64,000 nucleotides of DNA from Dorea longicatena (GTDB taxonomy: Bacteria; Bacillota; Clostridia; Lachnospirales; Lachnospiraceae), in NCBI RefSeq assembly GCF_025150085.1, contig NZ_CP102280.1, positions 2,553,001-2,617,000 on the forward strand, in the 5' to 3' direction. The notes below the pieces were generated by a model, which was given only the letters and a program-made list of their open reading frames with translations, was not told the origin of the DNA and did no database searches. Position numbers and translations under genes: made by a program. Each line of letters opens with the position of its first letter. Positions within the stretch are counted from its first letter, which is position 1. Shown here piece after piece: positions 40,289-47,741 of the stretch.

Positions 40289-40336
40289 TCTGAGAATATA
40301 CAGGAAAAGATTGCTTCTCTTCCAGCATACTCTCAG
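40283..40336 (-). terminator. Intrinsic terminator after ThrE copy 2
   Basis: CTGAGAATAT (40290-40299) pairs with ATACTCTCAG (40327-40336) with one mismatch, closing an inner purine-rich stem; on the minus strand TTTTTTAAACC follows. Confidence 0.8.
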
Positions 40337-40370
40337 ACTCTCTGCTTATTTCTATTTTTTATTTCTATAA

Positions 40371-41636
40371 TTATTTCTTTCCACCGATCAGAGGAAGATT
40401 CAATGCACTCTTACCGATATGATATTCTCTCTTCAGTGCATACATGATACTTCTGGATGCCACATCTACGATGATAAATCCGAATGCAATTGCAAGACAG
40501 GTTGCCATCAGAACAATCGTCTCATCGAATGCCAGTTGTGGATCCTGACTGACACATCCATACATTACATAGTACAGATTCGGTCCCGGAATCAGCGGGA
40601 ATACCGATGCTGTCAGAAAGATCGTTGAAGGTGCCTTATTCACTCTGGACATGATAAATGCGTAAAATGCAACGAATACTGCTGCGATCATCGTTGCCAG
40701 GAAATTGCTTGGCTTCAGTGCAAATACCACAACATAGATTGCCCAGGTAAAGAATGCTCCGATACTGTTATACCATACCTGCTTTCCTCTGATCTTAAAC
40801 CAGAAAGCAAATCCCGTACATGCAACCGTACAGGAGATCAGCTGGATTGGTACACTGTGATTCAGGATAAAATGATCGGAATATCCTTCATGGAACAACA
40901 TGATCGCAAGACCGATTCCGAATGCGATTCCGGCAGCTCCAAGGAACGAGTTCATGATATTAATAAATCCAGAGATAAAATCCCTCTGAAGGAGATCACG
41001 GATTCCATTCGTCGTGCCCAGTCCACTGATCAGCAGCATAACGATACCGATCATAATACGGTCCGGATGATCTGCAACTCCCATCTTCAATGCCACTATA
41101 ATGATCACTTCTGATATGAACGAAAGAATAGCATTATAAACCATTAAGTTGCTTTCACGCTTTGCCAGCCAGTCACCGACGGCCACGATCATCACCGATA
41201 CGATCAATGCAACAATCGCATCCCAGACGTTACAGCCGAAGAATACCGCAAATCCGGTTCCACCCATGATTCCTGCTGCATATCTTGTAATTCGCTTCTG
41301 CGGTTCACGATTGATGACTTCGAGATATTTCTCTCGCATCTCTTTTTCATCCGGTGTATGCTGACAGACATATCTGCACAGATTGTTCAGGTAATCCAGC
41401 TGATCAAAATTCGGTTCTGATGACTCGATATGCCGGATCTGTGTAATGATCTCTCCTTCCGGTGTCTCTACCGTCACCTGTATATTACTCGGAATGACAA
41501 ATACATCCGATCTCTTAAATCCATAGCTTCTGCACATGCGGTAAAAGCTGTCTTCCAGTCGGAAATTCTCTGCACCACTTTGAAGCATCGCTTCTCCGAT
41601 GTCCAGGATTCCCTGTACAATCTTGTTATAATCCAT
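40371..41636 (-). CDS. Threonine/serine exporter family protein (ThrE type), copy 2
   Basis: A 421-residue paralog of the gene at 38752, sharing VIPSNIQVTVETPEGEIITQ, RIMIGIVMLLISGLG and APSTIFLTASVFPLIPG. It has the same cytoplasmic N-terminal domain followed by about ten membrane segments. Similarity between the two copies is high along the whole length, so they arose by duplication. It has its own promoter and terminator and may be expressed separately from copy 1. Confidence 0.85.
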   Translation of the reverse strand: MDYNKIVQGILDIGEAMLQSGAENFRLEDSFYRMCRSYGFKRSDVFVIPSNIQVTVETPEGEIITQIRHIESSEPNFDQLDYLNNLCRYVCQHTPDEKEMREKYLEVINREPQKRITRYAAGIMGGTGFAVFFGCNVWDAIVALIVSVMIVAVGDWLAKRESNLMVYNAILSFISEVIIIVALKMGVADHPDRIMIGIVMLLISGLGTTNGIRDLLQRDFISGFINIMNSFLGAAGIAFGIGLAIMLFHEGYSDHFILNHSVPIQLISCTVACTGFAFWFKIRGKQVWYNSIGAFFTWAIYVVVFALKPSNFLATMIAAVFVAFYAFIMSRVNKAPSTIFLTASVFPLIPGPNLYYVMYGCVSQDPQLAFDETIVLMATCLAIAFGFIIVDVASRSIMYALKREYHIGKSALNLPLIGGKK

Positions 41637-41692
41637 CTTTTTTACCCCTTGTTCTATTCATAAAATTTCCATTTTCTAAATCCAACATTTGA

Positions 41693-41720
41693 ATCATATC
41701 ATGGATTTTCTATAAGTCAA
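41693..41720 (-). promoter_or_regulatory. Predicted promoter of ThrE copy 2
   Basis: On the minus strand TTGACT (41720-41715) and TATGAT (41698-41693) are 16 bases apart, about 55 bases before the ATG. Confidence 0.6.
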
Positions 41721-41915
41721 CAAAATTATTGTAAAATGTAATAACAGTTTGTAATACCCGTCTTAGAAGTTCTTATATTTTTTCTTCTTTCTCTCCTTTT
41801 TGCGTATGCTTTATGCAGAATTTCTCATAAGAACGGTTTCGATTATACCTGTTCTTTTACCTGACTTCTGTCTTCTTTTATATTTAAGCTATATTCTACA
41901 CCCAGAAGCTGAACA

Positions 41916-41959
41916 GCGGGAAAGATTTTTCTTATAATTTATTAAGAAAACTTTCCCGC
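41916..41959 (+). terminator. Terminator-like hairpin in the citC leader
   Basis: GCGGGAAAG (41916-41924) pairs with CTTTCCCGC (41951-41959), extended by TTTTCTTA/TAAGAAAA with one bulge, and is followed on the plus strand by ATTATCTTTTTATT. No plus-strand gene lies upstream, so it may be a citC leader attenuator. The rest of the 41637-42093 gap shows no gene. Confidence 0.55.
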
Positions 41960-42093
41960 ATTATCTTTTTATTATATGATAATTCTAATATTTTATTGGC
42001 TATGCTGCCTATGCTATATGTTACACTAGAAGCAGCATATCATCCGCATGAAAGCAACTCTATACATACAGAAAGATACAGAAAGGAAACATT

Positions 42094-43176
42094 ATGTCTG
42101 ATTACTATATTTCACAGATTTCACACTCTGATAAAACTGCAATTCAGGGTGTCACCGCTCTTCTTCAGGCTGAGGAAATCCGCCTGGATACCAACCTTGA
42201 TTATACGTGCGGCATGTACGATGATGAGATGAATATCATCGCCACCGGAAGCTGCTTCGGCAATACACTACGCTGTCTTGCCGTAGGTTCCGACCATCAG
42301 GGCGAAGGACTTATGAACCAAATCATCTCACATCTGATCGAAGTACAATTTAACCGCGGAAATACACACCTGTTCCTCTATACGAAATGTTCTTCGGCCA
42401 AATTCTTCGGCGATCTCGGATTCTATGAAATAGCAAGAATTGACGGACAGATCGTGTTCATGGAAAACAGACGGACAGGGTTTAAAAATTATCTGAAGAA
42501 ACTGAAAGATTCTTCTGCCCTGCAACTTCAGACTCTTACAGAAAGCACATCTGCTACAAACCGTAAGGTTGCCGCCCTGGTCATGAACGCCAATCCGTTC
42601 ACTCTCGGTCATCAGTATCTAGTAGAAAAAGCAGCCCGCGAAAATGACCTGCTGCATCTTTTCATCGTAAGCGAAGATGCAAGCCTTGTTCCGTTCAAGG
42701 TTCGAAAACAGCTCGTAATGGAAGGGACCGCACATCTTGATAACATCTGCTATCACGACAGCGGCCCGTACATCATCAGTAATGCAACCTTCCCGAGCTA
42801 TTTCCAGAAAGATGAAAATGCAGTCATCGAAAGCCATGCTATGCTGGATCTGACCGTCTTCACCGAAATCGCACGGACACTCGGCATCAACCGCCGCTAC
42901 GTCGGCGAAGAACCAACCAGTCTGGTTACTGGAATCTATAATAATATCATGTCAGAAAAACTACCGGGAAACGGCATTGAATGCGTGATCGTTCCAAGAA
43001 AAACTGATGGTGAAAAAGCCATCAGCGCTTCTACTGTACGGCAGGCGATTAAGGATAATGATATGAATACATTGAAGAAACTCGTGCCGGAAAGTACGCT
43101 GCGGTATTTTGAAAGTGAAGAGGCAAAGGATGTGATTGCACGGATAAGAAATGAGGAGAATGTGATACATTATTAA
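42094..43176 (+). CDS. citC: Citrate lyase ligase ([citrate (pro-3S)-lyase] ligase)
   Basis: Acetylates the prosthetic group of citrate lyase acyl carrier protein, activating the enzyme. The 360-residue protein has an N-terminal GNAT-like domain (residues 1-130; CLAVGSDHQGEGLMNQII) and a C-terminal nucleotidyltransferase domain with NANPFTLGHQYLVEKAA and KLPGNGIECVIVPRK. It looks complete. Its substrate CitD is truncated nearby (43616-43771), and citE and citF are not in the window, so it is probably an orphan unless a second citrate lyase exists elsewhere. Confidence 0.93.
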   Translation: MSDYYISQISHSDKTAIQGVTALLQAEEIRLDTNLDYTCGMYDDEMNIIATGSCFGNTLRCLAVGSDHQGEGLMNQIISHLIEVQFNRGNTHLFLYTKCSSAKFFGDLGFYEIARIDGQIVFMENRRTGFKNYLKKLKDSSALQLQTLTESTSATNRKVAALVMNANPFTLGHQYLVEKAARENDLLHLFIVSEDASLVPFKVRKQLVMEGTAHLDNICYHDSGPYIISNATFPSYFQKDENAVIESHAMLDLTVFTEIARTLGINRRYVGEEPTSLVTGIYNNIMSEKLPGNGIECVIVPRKTDGEKAISASTVRQAIKDNDMNTLKKLVPESTLRYFESEEAKDVIARIRNEENVIHY

Positions 43177-43188
43177 TTGCTTCATTGT

Positions 43189-43238
43189 GGCCTCTCAGTC
43201 CACGAGAAAGACCTGGTAACCGCAGCCTGATGCATTAA
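43189..43238. repeat. Short, internally deleted copy of the 355-base palindromic element
   Basis: The head GGCCTCTCAGTCCACGAGAA (43189-43208, continuing to 43217) matches 44570-44598 at 26 of 29 bases, and the tail AACCGCAGCCTGATGCATTAA (43218-43238) matches 44908-44925. The palindrome present between these ends in the other copy is missing. It lies directly after citC. Confidence 0.65.
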
Positions 43239-43257
43239 CCCCCCAAAACACGGAGAG

Positions 43258-43290
43258 AAGGGACCGGCCCATCCAGACCGATCCCTTTTT
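43258..43290 (+). terminator. Intrinsic terminator after citC
   Basis: AAGGGACCGG (43258-43267) pairs with CCGATCCCTT (43278-43287) with one mismatch, followed by TTTTTGC on the plus strand. Confidence 0.85.
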
Positions 43291-43359
43291 GCAGAACCAA
43301 TACCCTTAAGTCCTGCAATGGTAAAACTTTATGAGGAATAACAATATAATTGATAATGT

Positions 43360-43615
43360 CTATAATTTGATCACACCCAGGATCAGTCCGGATATCAGAC
43401 AGATAATGCTGACACCCCCATATCCAGAAGAAACATTTCTTAATATGATCTTTGATCTCAACACCCGCAAGACCGACACCAAGGAAGGTTGCAGGCACGA
43501 CAAGACTGATAAATGTTGCACAGTTACGGCATACAACCATAACAATCGCAATGTGTGTTGCTTCGACTCCGAATTCTCCAGCGATGCTGATCAGGATCGG
43601 CATCAGACCGAAGAA
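43360..43615 (-). pseudogene. Remnant of a CitMHS-type citrate transporter (C-terminus), frameshifted
   Basis: The frame continues directly from the citD fragment: LFFGLMPILISIAGEFGVEA, then IVMVVCRNCATFISLVVPAT and AGVEIKDHIKKCFFWIWG, the C-terminal membrane segments of CitMHS-family citrate:cation symporters. A run of five G at about 43416-43420 then shifts the frame; one G fewer restores WGVSIICLISGLILGVIKL and a stop at 43360. As it stands translation runs on to 43235 in a wrong frame. Perhaps 80 percent of the transporter is missing, so it is not functional. Confidence 0.82.
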
Positions 43616-43771
43616 GAGTGTCTCAAGGACAACCTTGCGGATCTGATTGCCATACTGATTGATTACTGCACTGTCTAAGGACAGGTCGATCTTTCCTTCT
43701 CCGGCCTCTACCATTACCTGACAGTCACTGGATTCTAATGTTCCCGCTATTGCAGGTCTTTTGATCTCCAT
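43616..43771 (-). pseudogene. citD: Truncated citD (citrate lyase acyl carrier protein), fused to a transporter tail
   Basis: From ATG 43771 (AGGAGGA 7 bases upstream) 52 codons match CitD: MEIKRPAIAGTLESSDCQVM, then IDLSLDSAVINQYGNQIRKV and VLETL. The serine of GTLESSD that carries the prosthetic group in Klebsiella CitD (Ser14) is kept at position 14. The C-terminal half is missing; the frame passes without interruption into the end of a CitMHS-type transporter. This is the join of a deletion that also removed whatever lay between, presumably citE and citF. Confidence 0.87.
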
Positions 43772-43894
43772 GTTTGTATCCTCCTCTTTCATTTATCTTG
43801 TGACTTTGTTTATCTCTTTATGGGTTTATCATAGTCTTGGAACCTTACAGGAGAGAGTGGGGTTTTCTTAATATTTATTAAGGTACGGAAAAGA

Positions 43895-43928
43895 CTGCAG
43901 CCATGTAACAGCTGCAGCCTTTGTTTTT
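43895..43928 (+). terminator. Terminator-like hairpin upstream of citX
   Basis: CTGCAGC (43895-43901) pairs with GCTGCAG (43911-43917), followed by CCTTTGTTTTTA on the plus strand. No plus-strand gene ends here, so it may be a citX leader attenuator or a relic. Confidence 0.5.
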
Positions 43929-44051
43929 ATATATAATCAAATATTCTTTTTCTGGAAAATTTACTGGTAAAATCTTATAATGATTACAAAGAATATACTA
44001 TGTAAACTCAATTTAAATATATACTTTTGATACGAAAGGAATTCTTTCAAT

Positions 44052-44558
44052 ATGAACGGAATAAACGTAACTATCACAGATATGATGAACTGCCGCGACC
44101 GGCGTGTAAGCATCCAGAACGAACTGATCAGTAAATATGATAAACCAGTCCTGTCTTTTTGCATGAACATCCCAGGACCGGTAAAAACCAACGAACTGAT
44201 CCGGAAAGCTTTTGATTCCGGAAAAGCAGAATTATTAAAAGCTCTTTCTGCTCACAATATAACAATCCTTCACACCGAAGAATTCCACGAACCTTCCGGT
44301 GATGAACTGATCATGGCATTGGATGCACCCGCCGAAGATATCAAGACACTTGCTACTGAAATTGAAGAAAGCCATCCTCTCGGACGGCTCTTTGATATGG
44401 ATGTCATTGGAACTGACGGTATGAAGTTATCCCGCGGCACCTACCGTAAATGCATCATCTGCGGATGCCAGGCACAGGAATGTGCGCGGTCACGGAAGCA
44501 TTCCGTGGAGGAATTGCAGGCAAAGATTGAGGAATTATTAAATCAGTTTTCTATTTAA
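44052..44558 (+). CDS. citX: Citrate lyase holo-[acyl-carrier protein] synthase
   Basis: Transfers the phosphoribosyl-dephospho-CoA group to CitD. The 168-residue protein has CRDRRVSIQNELISKYDKPV, then CMNIPGPVKTN, GRLFDMDVIGTDGMKLSR and the cysteine-rich C-terminal RKCIICGCQAQECARSRKHS, all typical of CitX. It is complete. Its target CitD is truncated in this locus, so it is an orphan maturation enzyme here. AAAGGAA lies before the ATG. Confidence 0.93.
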   Translation: MNGINVTITDMMNCRDRRVSIQNELISKYDKPVLSFCMNIPGPVKTNELIRKAFDSGKAELLKALSAHNITILHTEEFHEPSGDELIMALDAPAEDIKTLATEIEESHPLGRLFDMDVIGTDGMKLSRGTYRKCIICGCQAQECARSRKHSVEELQAKIEELLNQFSI

Positions 44559-44569
44559 TTAATTATCGC

Positions 44570-44925
44570 GGCCTCTCAGTCCATGAGAAAAACTTGGTGC
44601 TCTGTTTGCTACTAAGATTCCGTGATGTAAGAAAATCTAAGGATGTCCAAATCTCCTAAAAGCAAAGGCATTCCACTCATAACTCGTTTCGCTCAAACAA
44701 TTCGTTCCATGCCTTTAACGGAGATTTGAACACCCTAAGTTTTTCTAAACATCACTCCATATACGCGACAAACAGAGCATCAAGTCTTTCTCATGTCGTG
44801 CTTGGCCAATGATAATGAATTCAATAGAGGGTTGTAACCTTTGTGTGCAGCCGGAAAGTTGAGGTGGAAGCCTTGATTTTCCGGATTTTTTGTACACTTT
44901 CGGTATCAACCGCTTAATGCATTAA
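44570..44925. repeat. 355-base intergenic element with a 214-base imperfect palindrome
   Basis: It fills the gap between citX and the EamA gene. Arms 44582-44672 and 44704-44795 are inverted copies of each other: CATGAGAAAAACTTGGTGCT against a right arm reading CATGAGAAAGACTTGATGCT on the other strand, then CTCTGTTTG, GTGATGT, AAATCTCC and AAAGGCA shared. The central loop is about 35-40 bases. No open frame of note. A short copy with the same head and tail lies at 43189. It may be a MITE-like element or a structured RNA. Confidence 0.75.
44851..44891 (+). terminator. Intrinsic terminator downstream of citX
   Basis: CCGGAAA (44851-44857) pairs with TTTCCGG (44878-44884) over an inner loop, followed by ATTTTTTTG on the plus strand. 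It lies inside the 355-base element, nearly 300 bases after the citX stop. Confidence 0.7.
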
Positions 44926-44933
44926 ATAGCAAC

Positions 44934-45791
44934 TCACTCCCGGTTCTTATTATACACAAACATCCAAAGTGCCATCGCACATATGATCACATACCCCAAC
45001 ACGCTATACCTATCCGGCACCTGCCCGAACAGAAAGAATCCGAGGATCGTCGAAAAAATAATCTGCGAATAATCATAAATGGATATCTCTTTCGCAGGTG
45101 CATGATAATAAGCCGCCGTAATTCCGAACTGTCCGCCTGCAGCCGCAAGTCCCGCACCTAGAAGCGTTAAGATCTGCAAGCCGCTCATCGGATGGAAATC
45201 CAGAAGCAGATATGGCAGTGTAACCACACACGAGAATCCCGAGAAGAAGATTACAACCGAAGAACCTTTCTGTCCTCTCTGCCCAAGGATACGCACCATC
45301 GCATAAGCAATACCTGCGCAGATCCCGCCGCACAGTCCGATCAGTGACGGTACCAGTGCCATATTCGTAAATGTCGGTTTGATTACAAATAAGCTTCCGA
45401 TAAATGCACCCGCAACCGCCAGTGCCTGTGCCGGACTCATCTTTTCTTTCAGCAATAAAAACGAAAAGATAATTACAAAAAACGGCGACATCTTATTCAG
45501 CATCGATGCATCCGACAGCACCAGATGATCCACCGCATAGAAATTACACAAGATTCCCACCGTACCGAATGTCGCACGCAGAATCATATATTTCAGATTT
45601 CCTTTTTCGATTTTGAATCCATCCTTGCTTCTTATGATCATGATCAGCGCAATAAAAAAAGCTACCAGATTTCTGAAAAAACTCTTCTGTACCGAAGGCA
45701 GATCACCGGATAACCTTACGAACGCATTCATAAATGCAAATGATAACGCCGATAATGTAATAAAAAATATTCCTTTGTATCTGGAATTCAT
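44934..45791 (-). CDS. EamA/DMT family transporter
   Basis: A 285-residue inner-membrane protein with ten predicted membrane segments in two EamA repeats: one from FITLSALSFAFMNAFVRLSG to residue 135, the other from PSLIGLCGGICAGIAYAMVR onwards, ending VLGYVIICAMALWMFVYNKN. Members export amino acids, purines or other metabolites; the substrate is unknown. It stands alone, divergent from the alarmone synthetase gene. Confidence 0.87.
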   Translation of the reverse strand: MNSRYKGIFFITLSALSFAFMNAFVRLSGDLPSVQKSFFRNLVAFFIALIMIIRSKDGFKIEKGNLKYMILRATFGTVGILCNFYAVDHLVLSDASMLNKMSPFFVIIFSFLLLKEKMSPAQALAVAGAFIGSLFVIKPTFTNMALVPSLIGLCGGICAGIAYAMVRILGQRGQKGSSVVIFFSGFSCVVTLPYLLLDFHPMSGLQILTLLGAGLAAAGGQFGITAAYYHAPAKEISIYDYSQIIFSTILGFFLFGQVPDRYSVLGYVIICAMALWMFVYNKNRE

Positions 45792-46018
45792 AAACTTACA
45801 CTTCCTTATGATTTATTTCTTTATATCTTATGTTATGTCATTTATCTTACCACGAAAACTTTTGCATGTGAACACATCCGACTGTTGGACTTGATTTTGT
45901 GCAACTAATACACCTCTTTCACATTGTCGCATTCCCCCATAAAAGCTTCCCTCTGTTGATAGAATTTCAACTACAGATATGCTAAAATATTTTTGGATAA
46001 CGAAAGGAGAAATGCAAC

Positions 46019-46759
46019 ATGAGACCCCTTGAGACATTTATCGAACAACGCAAAGAACGCTTCGTCAGAAACAGTCTGATGTCTGACGAATTTCTGGATT
46101 TTGTTAATAAAAATATGAAACCAATAGAGAAACAGATGTCCTATTATCAATGTGCCATCATGGAAGTAGAGACAAAATTCAAAGTATTAAACGAACAGTA
46201 TTCCCTGGAATATGACCGCAATCCGATTGAAGATATCAAATCCCGTGTCAAATCCATGGAAAGCCTGATCAAAAAGATCCGTAAAAAGGATATACCGCTC
46301 ACCCTTTCTTCTATTGAAGAAAATATCCATGATATTGCCGGTGTCCGTGTCATCTGTTCTTTTCTGGATGATATCTATATGCTTGCGGACTGCCTACTTT
46401 CCCAGGACGACATCACACTTCTTGAGAAGAAAGACTACATCAAGAATCCAAAACCGGGCGGATACCGCAGTCTTCATCTGATCGTCAGTGTACCAATCTT
46501 TTTACAGGACGGAAAACGTAACATGACTGTAGAAATACAGCTTCGTACGATTGCGATGGATTTCTGGGCAAGTCTGGAACATAAACTGCGTTACAAGAAA
46601 GATATCCCGGCTGACAAAGCAAAATATCTGGAGGATGAAATGCTTGCGTGCGCACAGATCAGTGCCGACCTGGATATGCGTATGCAGAATGTCCGTGATG
46701 TGATTGCTGAGAATACAACACCAGATGAGCGGCCTTTATTATTAAAAGAATTGTCATAA
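46019..46759 (+). CDS. relQ: Small GTP pyrophosphokinase (RelQ-type alarmone synthetase)
   Basis: A 246-residue single-domain RelA/SpoT synthetase that makes (p)ppGpp from ATP and GTP or GDP. ENIHDIAGVRVICSFLDDIY, KPGGYRSLHLIVSVP and TVEIQLRTIAMDFWASLEHK are the core motifs. No hydrolase HD, TGS or ACT domain is present, which marks it as a small alarmone synthetase. It may form tetramers and act in stress without ribosomes. AAGGAG lies 9 bases before the ATG. The gene is monocistronic. Confidence 0.9.
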   Translation: MRPLETFIEQRKERFVRNSLMSDEFLDFVNKNMKPIEKQMSYYQCAIMEVETKFKVLNEQYSLEYDRNPIEDIKSRVKSMESLIKKIRKKDIPLTLSSIEENIHDIAGVRVICSFLDDIYMLADCLLSQDDITLLEKKDYIKNPKPGGYRSLHLIVSVPIFLQDGKRNMTVEIQLRTIAMDFWASLEHKLRYKKDIPADKAKYLEDEMLACAQISADLDMRMQNVRDVIAENTTPDERPLLLKELS

Positions 46760-46785
46760 AAAGACATATTGAAAACTACACTAAA

Positions 46786-46823
46786 AAAGCACTGTGAAAT
46801 CCGGTAATATTTCACAGTGCTTT
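46786..46823. terminator. Bidirectional terminator between relQ and the DUF1287 gene
   Basis: Perfect 15-base stem AAAGCACTGTGAAAT (46786-46800) with ATTTCACAGTGCTTT (46809-46823), with A-tract on the left and only three T on the right. It most strongly serves the minus-strand gene and lies between two converging genes. Confidence 0.85.
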
Positions 46824-46827
46824 GCCA

Positions 46828-47697
46828 CTACGATATTCTAAAGTGCCCGACAATATCCGTTCTCTCCTGCAGGATATCTTCTTCATAATTCTTCTGATAC
46901 GGATCATTATGATGAATCACATATGGTACACCTTCCACATTCCGTCTGTCAGAAATCACCCCGATATGATTCTTGAACACTACAATATCGCCGCCCTGCC
47001 ATTGTTCAATGTCATTTACATCCGTGGTCAGGCTGATCGCTGTATGTTCAAAATATATTTTCAGGTTCTTTACTCTTCGGAAATCAATATTTTTATCCGG
47101 CTCATCGATATCATAATCCTTCGGATTCTTCCTGATATCTTCGTCTACCAGTTCCCGCAGATCATATCCGCTTTTCTTAAGCGCATATCCGACAACATCT
47201 GTACAGACACCATATCTGTCATCCGGATAACCGGTCTGATAATATCTGCTCTTGTAAATCGGCCGCTTCTTCACGTAAACCAATGCATTCGTCAAAATAT
47301 CGGTCTGATCATCCGTACCGTCACCATCTTTATCCACACTGCTATGATACGGTGTGATCTCTGTGCCGTTATATTCATTCTTTGGCCGGTCTGTCTTCGT
47401 CAATCCTACCACATCACGTCCTGCCAGGAATCCGCCAAGGGTCAGCCAGATGATAATAGCGATCGGAACTAAGATCCGGAATTTCATCTTTCTTGTCTTA
47501 TGATGAAATACAATCATCCCGGCAAATGCACCAAATGCACCGCCGACAAACGCAATCCCTATCAACACTGCCTCTTTGATCCGCCACTGATGATGCATTG
47601 CTTTCGCTTTATCCGTTCCATATAAAATAAATGCAACAATATTTACTACAACGAGATAATAGGATATCGGTGTCGCCGCCGTAAGTAATTTTGCCAT
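46828..47697 (-). CDS. DUF1294-DUF1287 fusion protein, possible cell wall amidase-like
   Basis: A 289-residue protein. The N-terminal 100 residues contain three membrane segments of the DUF1294 type (YYLVVVNIVAFILYGTDKAKA, KEAVLIGIAFVGGAFGAFAG). The outer C-terminal part is DUF1287, with a candidate catalytic cysteine in RYGVCTDVVGYALKKSGYDL and a candidate histidine in GDIVVFKNHIGVISDRR, an arrangement like NlpC/P60 peptidases. Between them DKDGDGTDDQTD resembles a calcium-binding loop. Function is not established; a role at the cell wall is inferred. Confidence 0.75.
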   Translation of the reverse strand: MAKLLTAATPISYYLVVVNIVAFILYGTDKAKAMHHQWRIKEAVLIGIAFVGGAFGAFAGMIVFHHKTRKMKFRILVPIAIIIWLTLGGFLAGRDVVGLTKTDRPKNEYNGTEITPYHSSVDKDGDGTDDQTDILTNALVYVKKRPIYKSRYYQTGYPDDRYGVCTDVVGYALKKSGYDLRELVDEDIRKNPKDYDIDEPDKNIDFRRVKNLKIYFEHTAISLTTDVNDIEQWQGGDIVVFKNHIGVISDRRNVEGVPYVIHHNDPYQKNYEEDILQERTDIVGHFRIS

Positions 47698-47741
47698 CTT
47701 CCGCTCCCCTCCTTCGCATCTCCATTGTATCTTACCTTTGC

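Noticed and set aside
46828..47472. A 216-residue hydrophobic open frame on the plus strand
   Set aside because: It overlaps the DUF1294-DUF1287 gene on the other strand, lacks a ribosome binding site and matches no family.
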